Positions 51,977 to 62,493 of a stretch of 64,000 nt of DNA are shown piece after piece. The stretch spans positions 80,886 through 144,885 of the forward strand of contig JADZGE010000087.1 of the NCBI GenBank assembly GCA_020854035.1, written 5' to 3'. Origin of the DNA: Burkholderiales bacterium (lineage in GTDB: Bacteria; Pseudomonadota; Gammaproteobacteria; Burkholderiales; SG8-41). Each line of letters opens with the position of its first letter. Within the stretch, counting starts at the first letter, position 1. A program made the translations under genes and the position numbers. The notes under the pieces were generated by a model. That model did no database searches, was not told the DNA's origin, and saw only the letters and a program-made list of their open reading frames with translations.

Positions 51977-51985
51977 ATGATAGCA
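51977..51985 (-). promoter_or_regulatory. Extended -10 promoter (TGC-TATCAT) for receptor 7
   Basis: The minus-strand word TGCTATCAT gives a predicted start near 51970, 27 bases before the receptor ATG. Identical to the box upstream of the small membrane gene at 23128. Confidence 0.4.
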
Positions 51986-52051
51986 CCGGCTCATCACGGC
52001 GCACGCAGGCAGTTACAATGCTGCCGGCCACGATACACCGCGACGCTCACT

Positions 52052-52057
52052 TATAAT
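52052..52057 (+). promoter_or_regulatory. Consensus -10 box for pntAB
   Basis: A perfect TATAAT, 27 bases before the pntA ATG; transcription would begin near 52064. No good -35 hexamer is seen at 16-18 bases, so an activator may be needed. Confidence 0.5.
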
Positions 52058-52084
52058 GCGGCCTGCCGTACTACCGGGAAAGTC

Positions 52085-53674
52085 ATGCCACTCATCATAG
52101 GGGTCCCGAAGGAAACGGCCGCGGGCGAGAAGCGGGTCGCCACGGTGCCGGAGGTCGTTGAAAAGCTCGTCAAGCTCAACTTCGGCGTCCTCGTGCAGTC
52201 CGGGGCGGGCGAACACGCGAACTTCAGTGACGAAGCGTACCGTGCCGCCGGCGCGAGCATTGCCGGCACGGCGGCCGAGCTCTGGGCGGGAGCCGATATC
52301 GTATTCAAGGTGCGCGCCCCGAGCGCCGGCGAAGCGGATCGGCTGCGCGAGGGCGCCACGCTCGTGTCCTTCGTCTGGCCGGCGCAGAACCCGGAACTCC
52401 TGCAACGGCTCGCGGCGAGGAAGGCGACGGTGCTGGCGATGGACAGCGTGCCGCGCATCTCGCGCGCGCAGAAGCTCGATGCGCTCTCCTCGATGGCGAA
52501 CATCGCGGGCTACCGTGCGGTCATCGAGGCCGCGCACTGCTTCGGGCGCTTTTTCACTGGCCAGATCACCGCGGCCGGCAAGGTGCCGCCCGCCCGGGTG
52601 TTCGTGATCGGCGCGGGCGTCGCGGGGCTCGCCGCGATCGGCGCCGCGTCGGGCCTGGGTGCCATCGTGCGCGCGAACGACACCCGTCCCGAGGTGGCCG
52701 ACCAGGTGAAGTCGATGGGCGGCGAGTTCGTGAACGTGGACTACGAGGAGGAAGGCGGCGGCGCCGGCGGCTACGCGAGAGTCATGAGCGAGGGGTTCCT
52801 CAAGGCGCAGGCCGCCGTCTTCGCCAGGGAGGCGAAGGATGCCGACATCATCATCACCACCGCGCTCATCCCGGGCCGGCCCGCCCCGAAGCTCATCACC
52901 GCGGCGATGGTGCGCTCGATGCGGCCCGGCAGCGTCATCGTCGATCTCGCGGCCGAGCAGGGCGGCAACTGCGAGCTCACCGTTGCGCACGAAGTGGCGG
53001 TGCACGGCGGCGTGACGATCATCGGCTATTCGGATCTCCCCAGCCGGCTCGCCCGCCAGTCGAGCACGCTCTACGCGACGAACCTGCTGCGGCTGACCGA
53101 GGAGCTCTGCAAGGGCAGGGACGGCGCGCTCCATGTCGACATGGAAGACGAAGTGATTCGCGGCACGACGGTGGTGAAGGAGGGGGCCGTCACGTGGCCG
53201 CCTCCCGCGCCGCGGCTTTCCGCGGCGCCACCCGCGGCGGCCAGGGCCGCGGCGACGACGCCCGTGATCCGGAAGGGGCACGGCGAGGCGGGCGGGCCGG
53301 CCTCGGCGAGGGCGGTCGCGATGCTCTTCGGCGCCGGCGCGACGCTCTTCTGGATGATCGGCGCCTACGCCCCGCCCTCCTTCCTCGGCCACTTCACGGT
53401 GTTCGTGCTCGCCTGCTTCGTGGGCTACATGGTGGTGTGGAACGTGACGCCGGCCCTGCACACGCCGCTCATGAGCGTCACCAACGCGATCAGCAGCATC
53501 ATCGCCATCGGCGCGCTGGTGCAGATGGCGCCGCCGCTGGCCGCGGCAGCCGGGCAGGACCGGCCGGAGGCATGGATACTGGGGCTCGCCGTCGCGGCCC
53601 TCGCGCTCACGTCGATCAACATGTTCGGTGGCTTCGCCGTGACGCGGCGCATGCTGCAGATGTTCAGGAAGTAG
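52085..53674 (+). CDS. pntA: NAD(P)+ transhydrogenase subunit alpha
   Basis: Protein of 529 residues, the undivided alpha form. Residues 1-380: NAD(H) domain I with [20 protein letters not shown] at the start, [20 protein letters not shown] (about 175-194), [18 protein letters not shown] and [14 protein letters not shown]. An Ala/Pro-rich linker follows (about 385-415), then about four helices ([49 protein letters not shown] and a final one). Uses the proton gradient to make NADPH. One base separates its stop from pntB. Confidence 0.95.
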   Translation: MPLIIGVPKETAAGEKRVATVPEVVEKLVKLNFGVLVQSGAGEHANFSDEAYRAAGASIAGTAAELWAGADIVFKVRAPSAGEADRLREGATLVSFVWPAQNPELLQRLAARKATVLAMDSVPRISRAQKLDALSSMANIAGYRAVIEAAHCFGRFFTGQITAAGKVPPARVFVIGAGVAGLAAIGAASGLGAIVRANDTRPEVADQVKSMGGEFVNVDYEEEGGGAGGYARVMSEGFLKAQAAVFAREAKDADIIITTALIPGRPAPKLITAAMVRSMRPGSVIVDLAAEQGGNCELTVAHEVAVHGGVTIIGYSDLPSRLARQSSTLYATNLLRLTEELCKGRDGALHVDMEDEVIRGTTVVKEGAVTWPPPAPRLSAAPPAAARAAATTPVIRKGHGEAGGPASARAVAMLFGAGATLFWMIGAYAPPSFLGHFTVFVLACFVGYMVVWNVTPALHTPLMSVTNAISSIIAIGALVQMAPPLAAAAGQDRPEAWILGLAVAALALTSINMFGGFAVTRRMLQMFRK

Positions 53675-53675
53675 C

Positions 53676-55091
<1,416 letters not shown>

Positions 55092-55402
55092 TGGTCGCGG
55101 ATATCGCGCGTCACCTCCTGCCACCTGCCCGGTTTGTCGCGGCCCTCTCCGCGACGATCATCCGGATGCGCGCGGTGTGCAGGTTGGGGATACCGGGGAA
55201 TCCCCGGTGCGCTTGCGCGTGTTGCCGGCGCCCGGGACGAGGTCATCGACACGCCAGCGCCACGACAGCGGGGGATAGAGGCGCGGGTCGCTGCGGACCG
55301 GGGGCACGAGCCCGGAAGCGGAAGCCCGCGCGCTCGCCCCGACCACGGTGCCGCCGTTGTCGCTCCGCGCGGTTCTTCTCGTTCCGGCGCCGCGCGCGCC
55401 GC
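55092..55402. other. 311-base intergenic region, no gene seen
   Basis: Between the convergent pntB and amiC genes. No frame has family likeness, and no hairpin with a T-run stands out. Its right edge abuts the REP palindrome at 55406-55440. Confidence 0.6.
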
Positions 55403-56731
55403 CTACCGGGTTCCCGCCTTCGCGGGAACGACGGAACCGGGGTGGTTCAGTGTTTCCCTGGACGCAACCCGCTCGCGCGAGAGCGGCGGATTCTTCGCGA
55501 AGTAGCGCTTGATCCCCGTGAAGAGCGCCTCGGCCAGCTGTTCCTGATAGGCCTCGCTCTTCAGCCTGCGCTCCTCGCGCGGGTTGCTGATGAACGCGGT
55601 CTCCACCAGGATCGAGGGGATGTTGGGGGCCTTCAGCACCGCGAAGCCCGCCTGTTCGACGTTCGTCTTGTGCAGGTCGTTGATGCCGCCCAGTTCGTCG
55701 AGCACCACGCGCCCGAGCCTGAGGCTGTCGTTGATCTGCGCGGTGAGCGAGAGATCGGCGAGCGTCATCGCGAGGTAGCGGTCCTTGCCCTCGAGGTTGA
55801 CGCCGCCGATCAAATCGGCGTCGTTCTCGCGCTTTGCCAGCATGCGCGCGGCGACCGATGTCGCGCCGTTCTCGGACAGGGCGTACACGGACGAGCCCCT
55901 GGCGTCCGGCCGTATCCACGCGTCGGCGTGCACGGACACGAAGAGGTCGGCACGTACCCGGCGCGCCTTTTCCACCCGCACGTGCAGCGGCACGAAGTAG
56001 TCGCCCTCGCGCGTGAGCACCGCGCGCATGTTCGGCTCCTGGTCGATGCGCGCCTTGAGCCTGCGCGCGATCGCGAGCGTCACGTCCTTCTCGTTGGTGC
56101 CCCCGCGCCCGCGCGCGCCGGGATCCTCGCCGCCGTGACCGGCATCGAGCGCCACGATGACGAGACGCCGGGGGTCCAGCTGCTCCGCCGGGGGCGGCGG
56201 GACGGGTTTCGCGCCGGCCGGCGGGCGCTGATCGCCCGCCGCGGGCGTTGCCGGTGGCGCCTCCCCGCGTTGCCGGGCCTGGTGCCGTTCCAGGAAAGCG
56301 AGCAGGGGGTCGGGCGGCACGAGCGGGTAGATGTCGAGCACGAGCCGGTGGCCGTAGTCGCCGATCGGCCCGAGCGCGAAAGCCTGCGGCTTCACCTCGC
56401 TCTTCAGGTCGAAGACGAGCCGCGCGACGCCCGGGCGGAAGCGGCCGATGCGCGTGCCCTTCACGTACGGGTCGTTTGCGCCGACCTTTTCGGCCAGGCC
56501 GGTGAGGGTTGCCGTGATCTCCACGCCTTCGAGGTCGAGCACCAGCCGGTCGGGATCCTTCAGCGTGATGAGCGTGTGCCGGATCGGCGTCTCGCTTTCC
56601 AGCGTGACCCGCGTGTAGTCGAGCGCCGACCACACACGCACCGAGGAAACCTGTATGCCGGCGGCGCGCCCCGCGGTGGCCGCAAGGAGACCCGGGAAAG
56701 CGGCAAGGAGGAGGAGCAGGGCGAGGCGCAT
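55403..56731 (-). CDS. amiC: N-acetylmuramoyl-L-alanine amidase with AMIN domain
   Basis: Protein of 442 residues from ATG 56731; the frame is open 68 codons further upstream, but the signal peptide LALLLLLAAFPGLLAATAGR starts here. The AMIN domain (about 25-130, SSVRVWSALDYTRVTLESET) targets septal peptidoglycan; a Pro-rich linker follows; the Amidase_3 domain (about 190-420) has zinc ligands in IVALDAGHGGEDPGARG, NEKDVTLAIA and FVSVHADAWI, and catalytic Glu in SILVETAFISNPREE. Periplasmic; cleaves cell-wall cross-link peptides during division. The last residues (SVVPAKAGTR) are read from an inserted REP palindrome. Confidence 0.94.
   Translation of the reverse strand: MRLALLLLLAAFPGLLAATAGRAAGIQVSSVRVWSALDYTRVTLESETPIRHTLITLKDPDRLVLDLEGVEITATLTGLAEKVGANDPYVKGTRIGRFRPGVARLVFDLKSEVKPQAFALGPIGDYGHRLVLDIYPLVPPDPLLAFLERHQARQRGEAPPATPAAGDQRPPAGAKPVPPPPAEQLDPRRLVIVALDAGHGGEDPGARGRGGTNEKDVTLAIARRLKARIDQEPNMRAVLTREGDYFVPLHVRVEKARRVRADLFVSVHADAWIRPDARGSSVYALSENGATSVAARMLAKRENDADLIGGVNLEGKDRYLAMTLADLSLTAQINDSLRLGRVVLDELGGINDLHKTNVEQAGFAVLKAPNIPSILVETAFISNPREERRLKSEAYQEQLAEALFTGIKRYFAKNPPLSRERVASRETLNHPGSVVPAKAGTR
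55406..55440. repeat. REP-type palindrome overlapping the end of amiC
   Basis: GTTCCCGC-CTTC-GCGGGAAC (55410-55429) with outer CCGG arms. It matches the common proteobacterial ATTCCCGCCTTCGCGGGAAT-type repeat. It lies inside the last codons of amiC, which therefore ends in the REP-encoded peptide VVPAKAGTR. Confidence 0.8.
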
Positions 56732-56763
56732 CCGCACGGCTCGCGCGCCGCGCAGGGAAGGTG

Positions 56764-57225
56764 CTACTGCCGGAGCCTTTCCAGACACCGCTCGCCTGCC
56801 TCCGATCCGGATCGCAATACCGCCTGCCTGCCCGGGCCTGGCACCGTCAGTTCGATCTCCAGGTCGGCGGGAGGAAGCGTCCCCGCCGCCTTCTCGGGCC
56901 ACTCGATCAGGCAGACGGCGTCCGGGTTGAAACACTCCTCCAGCCCGGCGTCATTCAGTTCGCTCGGATCAGTGAAACGATAAAAATCAAAGTGATAGAA
57001 GTATAACCTAGAAAGTTCGTAAGGTTCAACCACGGTGAACGTTGGGCTCTTCACCCGGCCGGCATGGCCCATCGCCCTCAGGATTCCGCGAACGAGCGTG
57101 GTCTTGCCGCTACCAAGCTCCCCGGTAAGCGCGACGATCATTCCGCCGGTGAGCCCGGGAGCGAGCATGGCCCCCAGGGCGAGGGTGTCGGCTTCGGCGG
57201 GGAGGTAACGGGTCAGATTCGGCAC
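56764..57225 (-). CDS. tsaE: tRNA t6A threonylcarbamoyladenosine ATPase subunit
   Basis: Protein of 153 residues with GTG start at 57225 (PNLTRYLPAEADTLALGAML); the frame is open further upstream but without family likeness. Walker A VALTGELGSGKTTLVRGILR (about 32-51), switch SPTFTVVEPYEL, FYHFDFYRFTDPSELND (about 79-95) and IEWPEKAAGTLPPADLEIEL. Works with TsaB/TsaD in t6A37 synthesis; essential in most bacteria. Upstream of amiC by 32 bases on the same strand, divergent from queG, the usual arrangement. Confidence 0.94.
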   Translation of the reverse strand: MPNLTRYLPAEADTLALGAMLAPGLTGGMIVALTGELGSGKTTLVRGILRAMGHAGRVKSPTFTVVEPYELSRLYFYHFDFYRFTDPSELNDAGLEECFNPDAVCLIEWPEKAAGTLPPADLEIELTVPGPGRQAVLRSGSEAGERCLERLRQ

Positions 57226-57258
57226 CGGGCGATTATGATGGAAGGCGACGGAGATGCC

Positions 57259-57320
57259 TTGCCACAGAGAGGCAGAGGCCGCGGCGAATTGAATGGCAGT
57301 GCCCCTGTGTTCCCCGTGGC
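57259..57320. repeat. Dispersed repeat copy C, with inverted arms
   Basis: GCCACAGAGAGGCAGAGG (57261-57278) and CCTGTGTTCCCCGTGGC (57304-57320) are approximate reverse complements. It fills the tsaE-queG divergent spacer. Same family as 12569 and 16951. Confidence 0.5.
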
Positions 57321-57341
57321 TCTTCTGGCGAGCGAACCGAG

Positions 57342-58427
57342 ATGCTGGAGCACCCATCACCGATCGCGGATCCCCGGTCACTCGTCGACCTCGCGGGGCG
57401 GATCAGGTCGTGGGGTGCCGAACTGGGGTTGCAGCAGGTCGCGATCGCCGATTGCGAACTCGCCGAGGCCGAAACGCGCCTCCTCGACTGGCTCGCCAGG
57501 GGCCGGCACGGGGACATGGATTACCTCGAGCGGCACGGCACGAAGCGATCCCGTCCCGCCGCTCTCGTCCCCGGGACGTTGCGCGTCGTCACGGCGCGGA
57601 TGAACTATTTCCCGCCCGGCGCGCGCGACGCGGAGGAGGTGCTGGCCGACGGCAGCCGGGCGTTCGTTTCACGCTACGCGCTCGGGCGCGACTACCACAA
57701 GCTTCTCCGCGCGCGCATGCAGAAGCTCGCGGACCGCGTGACCGAAGAGGTCGGCGAGTTCCGTTATCGCGTCTTCACCGACAGCGCACCGGTGATGGAG
57801 GTGGAGCTGGCGGCGAAGGCGGGACTCGGCTGGCGCGGCAAGCACACGCTGCTCCTCGACCGAGAGGCGGGCTCGTACTTCTTCCTCGGGGAGCTCTACA
57901 CCGACCTGCCGCTGCCGGTGGACGCACCGCAGTCCGGGCACTGCGGAACGTGCGCGAAGTGCATCGAGGTTTGCCCCACGCGGGCGATCACGGCACCGTA
58001 CGAGCTCGACGCGCGCCGCTGCGTCTCGTACCTGACGATAGAACACAAGGGCGCAATCCCGGTGGAACTGCGCCCCTTGATGGGAAACCGGGTGTACGGC
58101 TGTGACGATTGCCAGATCGTTTGCCCGTGGAACCGGTTCGCGCGGCCGAGCGGGGAGCCGGACTTCGCGGTGCGAAACGGCCTCGACGACGCGACGCTCG
58201 TGGAGCTTTTCGGGTGGAGCGAGGCCGAATTCAACGAGCGCCTCGCAGGGAGCGCGATCCGGCGGATCGGCTACGAGCGGTGGCTCAGAAATCTCGCGGT
58301 GGGGCTGGGCAACGCGCCCGGATCCGACGCCGTCATCGCCGCCCTGCGTGCCCGGGCCGGTCACCCTTCCGAACTCGTACGGGAGCATGTGCGCTGGGCA
58401 CTGGGGCGGCACGGCTTTTTCCCGTGA
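57342..58427 (+). CDS. queG: Epoxyqueuosine reductase
   Basis: Protein of 361 residues. Last step of queuosine synthesis in tRNA, using cobalamin and two [4Fe-4S] clusters. Seen: YFPPGARDAEEVLADGSRAF, the catalytic Asp region FTDSAPVMEVELAAKAGLGW (about 145-164), WRGKHTLLLDREAGSYFFLG, and the ferredoxin-like cysteines CGTCAKCIEVCPT (about 204-216) and CDDCQIVCPWN (about 253-263), followed by C-terminal HEAT-like helices. Length normal. Divergent from tsaE. Confidence 0.95.
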   Translation: MLEHPSPIADPRSLVDLAGRIRSWGAELGLQQVAIADCELAEAETRLLDWLARGRHGDMDYLERHGTKRSRPAALVPGTLRVVTARMNYFPPGARDAEEVLADGSRAFVSRYALGRDYHKLLRARMQKLADRVTEEVGEFRYRVFTDSAPVMEVELAAKAGLGWRGKHTLLLDREAGSYFFLGELYTDLPLPVDAPQSGHCGTCAKCIEVCPTRAITAPYELDARRCVSYLTIEHKGAIPVELRPLMGNRVYGCDDCQIVCPWNRFARPSGEPDFAVRNGLDDATLVELFGWSEAEFNERLAGSAIRRIGYERWLRNLAVGLGNAPGSDAVIAALRARAGHPSELVREHVRWALGRHGFFP

Positions 58428-58555
58428 GAGCGGACTCGATCTCCCGGCCTCCCGGCCCCTTCGGGCGCTGGCGCGGCATATACTACTTGGCGCGCAAGGC
58501 GCACGAAGGTGACCGGCCGGCGCCGCGGGCCGCCGTCGAGCCCAAGGAGAATCGC

Positions 58556-59398
58556 GTGATCACGGACGCACAAGTCCACATCTGGAACGCCAATACTCCC
58601 GAGGAGCCATGGGGCCCGGGGGCGGAATCACACCTTTCCGATCCCATGCCAGCCGAGCGCATGCTCGGGCTGATGGACGAGGCCGGAATCGACCGCGCCA
58701 TCATTTCCCCGGCCGGTGTCGCTCCGAACCGTAGCCCCGCCTGTGCACAGGCCGCCGCCGCCCGGTACCCGAAGCGCTTTCGCGTCATGGCGTGGTTCGT
58801 TCCCGCGCTGCCCGAGCAATGGAAACTGTTGCGGCGCTGGCTGGATCAGCCCGGCGTGTGCAGCCTGCGCCTGTCGATGAACGAGCCCGAGCATCGGAAA
58901 ATGTTTGCCGAAGGCGCCTTCGAACCGGTGTGGAAGGCGTGCCTGGACCAGGACATGGCGATCGCCGTCTGGACGCGCAGCGGCCCGGCCCTGATGGAGC
59001 CGGTACTGGAGAGATATCCGAATCTCACTTTCATCATCGACCACTTCGCCTGGGCCGTCCCGGGCGAGACCCGCGAGAGCAAGGTGCAGGCCATGATCGC
59101 GCTGGCGCGCTTTCGCAACGTGCAGGTCAAGGTGTCGTCCCTGCCGCTGGTGTCGGGTAGCCAGCCGCCGGAGTACGAAGACCTGCATCCGCTGATCAGG
59201 CGCGTGCACGCCGCCTATGGCGCCGAGCGCCTGATGTGGGCCTCGGACCAGACCCAGACGATGGGCAAGAGACGCGGGACCTATGCGCAGAATGCCGGCA
59301 TCATCCGCGAGTATGCCGCGGCCTATCTGCCGGCGGCCGACGTTAAGGCGATCATGCACGGCACGGCAACGAGGGTATTCAAGTGGCCGGTGCAGTGA
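58556..59398 (+). CDS. Amidohydrolase-2 family metal-dependent hydrolase
   Basis: Protein of 280 residues, GTG start at 58556 with AAGGAGA upstream. Opens with ITDAQVHIWNANTPEEPWGP, the DxxxHxW variant of the amidohydrolase_2 N-terminus, and has TFIIDHFAWAVPGETRESKV (metal-ligand His, about 160) and LMWASDQTQTMGKRRGTY (final Asp, about 234). PF04909 members hydrolyse lactones or decarboxylate aromatic acids (for example 2-pyrone-4,6-dicarboxylate lactonase, ACMSD). It precedes two Bug receptors and a dehydrogenase on the same strand, so a ring-derived or lactone substrate is plausible. Confidence 0.8.
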   Translation: MITDAQVHIWNANTPEEPWGPGAESHLSDPMPAERMLGLMDEAGIDRAIISPAGVAPNRSPACAQAAAARYPKRFRVMAWFVPALPEQWKLLRRWLDQPGVCSLRLSMNEPEHRKMFAEGAFEPVWKACLDQDMAIAVWTRSGPALMEPVLERYPNLTFIIDHFAWAVPGETRESKVQAMIALARFRNVQVKVSSLPLVSGSQPPEYEDLHPLIRRVHAAYGAERLMWASDQTQTMGKRRGTYAQNAGIIREYAAAYLPAADVKAIMHGTATRVFKWPVQ

Positions 59399-59441
59399 GT
59401 CGAGCGGGCGGTCACGGAAGGGAGGCGGTCGGAGGAGGGAT

Positions 59442-60413
59442 ATGACACGGATTACCCATCAGGGATCGGGGATCGCGCTTCTCCTGCTTGGCCCCTGCGC
59501 CGCCGCCGGCGCGGCGGCCCCGGATCATTTCCCGAGCCGCCCGATCCGCTTCGTCACCGCCGCGGTCGGTGGCGGCAACGATTTTTCGGCGCGGATCATC
59601 GCGCAGGGGTTGGCGGTCAATCTCGGCCAGCAGGTGATCGTGGACAACCGCGGCGGCTCGCACATTCCGCAGCTCACCGTCTCGAAGGCCACGCCCGACG
59701 GCTACACGATCCTCGTGCAGAACAACACGGTGTGGGTCGCGCCGCTCCTCGAGAAGGTCGCCTACGATCATTTCCGGGAACTCGTACCCATCACGCTTAC
59801 CGCCCGGACGCCGAACATCCTGGCGGCGCACCCATCGCTGCCCGCCACCTCGGTGAAGGATCTGATAGCCGCGGCGAAGGCCGCCCCCGGCGAGATCAAC
59901 TACGCCTCGGGCGTCGTCGGCTCCTCGAATTTCATCGCCGCGGAGCTCTTCAAGGCAATGGCGGGCGTGAACCTCACGCGCATCGGCTACAAGGGCTCCG
60001 GTCCGGCGTTGATCGACGTGATGGCGGGACAGGTGAAGCTCATATTCTCGACGACCACTTCGACCTGGATCCACGTCAAGTCCGGCAAGCTCAAGGCACT
60101 CGCCATCACCAGCGCCGAACCGTCGCCCCTCGCGCCGGGCCTGCCCACGATCGCCGCCTCGGGCGTGCCGGGCTACAGCGCGGAGGCGATCTACGCCGTG
60201 TGGGCGCCGGCGCGAACGCCGCGGCCGATCCTCGCGCTCCTCAACCGGGAGATCGTCAAGGTGCTGACGGCGCCGCAGGTGCGCGAACGCTTCTTCGGCG
60301 CGGGCGCGGAAGTCGTCGCCAGCACGCCGCAGGCTCTCGCGGCGGAGATCAGGTCCGAGACGGAGCGCCTCGACAGGGTGTTCCGGAACGCGGGCATACG
60401 GGTGAACCGATGA
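59442..60413 (+). CDS. Bug-family periplasmic receptor 8
   Basis: Protein of 323 residues from ATG 59442 behind GGAGGAGGG. Signal peptide GIALLLLGPCAAAGAAA. The ligand loop reads FPSRPIRFVTAAVGGGNDFS: the usual VPFxPGG is replaced by TAAVGGG, and the late loop is RIGYKGSGPALIDVMAGQVK rather than HVPYKG. This member therefore probably binds a different ligand class. Its stop overlaps the next receptor start (ATGA). Confidence 0.88.
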   Translation: MTRITHQGSGIALLLLGPCAAAGAAAPDHFPSRPIRFVTAAVGGGNDFSARIIAQGLAVNLGQQVIVDNRGGSHIPQLTVSKATPDGYTILVQNNTVWVAPLLEKVAYDHFRELVPITLTARTPNILAAHPSLPATSVKDLIAAAKAAPGEINYASGVVGSSNFIAAELFKAMAGVNLTRIGYKGSGPALIDVMAGQVKLIFSTTTSTWIHVKSGKLKALAITSAEPSPLAPGLPTIAASGVPGYSAEAIYAVWAPARTPRPILALLNREIVKVLTAPQVRERFFGAGAEVVASTPQALAAEIRSETERLDRVFRNAGIRVNR

Positions 60414-61384
60414 TGCGCGTCGCGGGATACTCCGCCCTGCTGCTGCTCGCTTGCCTGGTGGCATCCCCTCTCTCGCGCGGACAGGGGACGTCATGGCCGC
60501 AGCGCCCCGTGCGCGTCGTCGTGCCGCTTGCGCCCGGGGGCAGCGTCGACACGGTCGCGCGCTACGTGTCGGCGCGCCTGTCGGCGCACTTCGGCCAGCA
60601 GTTCATCGTGGACAACCGCGCGGGCGCCGGCGGGGTCGTGGGCAACGCGATCGTGGCGGGCGCCGAACCGGACGGCTACACGCTTCTCATGATCTCCGGC
60701 GGTTACGCCGGGACCGCCGCGCTGCACGAAAAGCTGCCCTACGACCCGGTCAAGGACATCGCGCCGGTCGCGCTGATCGCTTCGGGGCCGCTCTGGCTCG
60801 CCGCGTACCCCTCGGTCGCCGCGACCGATACGAAGCGGCTGATCGAACTCGCGCGCGCGAAGCCGGACAACCTCAATTACGGGTCCGGCGGCGCCGGGAC
60901 GTTCACTCACCTCACGATGGAGCTTTTCTGCCAGATGACCGGCGCCCGCATGGTCCACGTGCCCTACAAGGGCGGCGGGGCGGCGATCGCCGATCTCCTC
61001 GGCGGGCGGCTGCAGCTCTACATGGCGCCGGGACCGCTGGTGATCGCGCACGTGAAAGCCGGGAAACTCCGCGCGCTGGGCGTCACCAGCGAGAAGCGCG
61101 CGCGCGCCGCCCCGGAGGTCCCCACGATCGCCGAGACCGTGCCGGGCTACGTGGCCGCGTTTCCGTACGGGGTAGCCGCGCCCGGGCGCACGCCGCGCGC
61201 CGTCGTCGCGAAGTTGAACGCCGCGCTCGGGGCCGTTCTGGCGGAGCCGGAACTCGTCGAGCGGCTGCGCGCCGGCGGCAACGAGCCCGCGCGCAGCTCG
61301 CCGGAAGCGTTCGCGCGCGAAATCCGGGAGGATATCGCCAAGTGGCGGCGGGTCGTGAAGCAGGGCAACATCCGGGCGCAATGA
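60410..61384 (+). CDS. Bug-family periplasmic receptor 9
   Basis: Protein of 324 residues; ATG 60410 overlaps the stop of receptor 8 by four bases, and its own stop overlaps the Gfo/Idh start by four. Signal peptide GYSALLLLACLVASPLSRGQ. Mature start WPQRPVRVVVPLAPGGSVDT, GQQFIVDNRAGAGGVVGNAI, HVPYKGGGAAIADLLGGRLQ. A pair of coupled but divergent receptors in one operon suggests two ligands for one pathway. Confidence 0.9.
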   Translation: MMRVAGYSALLLLACLVASPLSRGQGTSWPQRPVRVVVPLAPGGSVDTVARYVSARLSAHFGQQFIVDNRAGAGGVVGNAIVAGAEPDGYTLLMISGGYAGTAALHEKLPYDPVKDIAPVALIASGPLWLAAYPSVAATDTKRLIELARAKPDNLNYGSGGAGTFTHLTMELFCQMTGARMVHVPYKGGGAAIADLLGGRLQLYMAPGPLVIAHVKAGKLRALGVTSEKRARAAPEVPTIAETVPGYVAAFPYGVAAPGRTPRAVVAKLNAALGAVLAEPELVERLRAGGNEPARSSPEAFAREIREDIAKWRRVVKQGNIRAQ

Positions 61385-62472
61385 GCGAAGCGGTCATGGA
61401 AACACGGGAACTGGGCGTCGCCGTCATCGGCGCGGGCAGGATCGGTTCGCTCCGGGCGCGGCTCGCGGCCGGGCACCCGGCGGTGCGATTCCTCGCCGTC
61501 TCCGATCTCGATGCCGGCAAGGCGGCGCGGCTCGCGAAGACGGCGGGCGCCGGCTGCTCCTCGGGCGACAACGACGAGGTGATCGGGCACCCGCGGGTGA
61601 ACGCCGTCATCGTCTCCACGAGCGAGCACGAGCACCTCGCGCCGGTCATGCGGGCGCTGGAGCTCGGCAAGCCCGTGCTCGTCGAGAAGCCGATCGCGCT
61701 GACGCTGGAAGACGCCGACCGGATCATCGCGAAGGCCGGGGAGACGGGCACGCCGCTCCACGTCGGCTACGCGCAGCGCTTCAAGCGCCGCTACCTGTCC
61801 GCGAAGGACCAGATACGGGAGGGGCGTCTGGGAGAGATCACGGCGCTCGCGGGGCGTGCCTGCAACACGCGCGCGCAGGGCATCGAGATCCTCAGGCGCT
61901 CCGCCACCGCGACGCCCGTGGTCGACGTGCTGACCTACTGGGTCGACGTGGCCGGATGGTTCCTGGAGGGCGTGCGCCCGCGCGAAGTCACCGCGCGCGG
62001 GCACGGCACCGTGTTCCGCGCGGCAGGCTTCGATGTCAACGACGGCACCTTCGCGCTCATCACCTACGAGAACGGCGCCGTGGTGAGCCTCGGGGTCTAC
62101 TTTGCGCTGCCGGCGCACGCGCCGCAGCTCGGCATGGGCGTGCGAATCGAGGTCTACGGCACGGAAGGCGCGCTCATTCTCAACGACGACCATACGGACG
62201 AGCTCCTCGTCACCAACAAGCCGATCCCGCACGCCTATATTCCGGGGCTGGAATTCGGGACCGCGTTCCTGTCCTCGTCGACCCCGGGCAACTGGCACCT
62301 CGGCGACTACTGGGGCCCGGTCGCGGACGAATCCCGCGTGTGGCTCGATCACCTCTCGCGCGGGCGGCCCTGCCCGATGGCGACGGCGGCGGATGCGCGC
62401 CGCACCCTCGAGATCACGCTGGCGATCGAGGAATCCGCGCGCACCGGCAAGTCGATGAGGCTCGCGGGCTGA
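61381..62472 (+). CDS. Gfo/Idh/MocA-family NAD(P)-dependent dehydrogenase
   Basis: Protein of 363 residues, ATG 61381 in the stop of receptor 9. Rossmann start LGVAVIGAGRIGSLRARLAA (about 10-29), SDLDAGKAARLAKTAGAG, the EKP box in GKPVLVEKPIALTLEDADRI (about 98-117), HVGYAQRFKRRYLSAK, and DVLTYWVDVAGWFLEG (Asp where sugar dehydrogenases have D-x-x-x-H/D). The C-terminal beta sheet has NGAVVSLGVYFALP. Substrates in the family are sugars, inositols and related polyols; in this operon it would act on the product of the amidohydrolase or imported acid. Confidence 0.88.
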   Translation: MSEAVMETRELGVAVIGAGRIGSLRARLAAGHPAVRFLAVSDLDAGKAARLAKTAGAGCSSGDNDEVIGHPRVNAVIVSTSEHEHLAPVMRALELGKPVLVEKPIALTLEDADRIIAKAGETGTPLHVGYAQRFKRRYLSAKDQIREGRLGEITALAGRACNTRAQGIEILRRSATATPVVDVLTYWVDVAGWFLEGVRPREVTARGHGTVFRAAGFDVNDGTFALITYENGAVVSLGVYFALPAHAPQLGMGVRIEVYGTEGALILNDDHTDELLVTNKPIPHAYIPGLEFGTAFLSSSTPGNWHLGDYWGPVADESRVWLDHLSRGRPCPMATAADARRTLEITLAIEESARTGKSMRLAG

Positions 62473-62493
62473 AGGAGTAAGGGGTCAGTTCTT

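Noticed and set aside
56732..56935. N-terminal extension of amiC
   Set aside because: It would overlap the tsaE gene and precede the signal peptide with disordered Arg-rich sequence.
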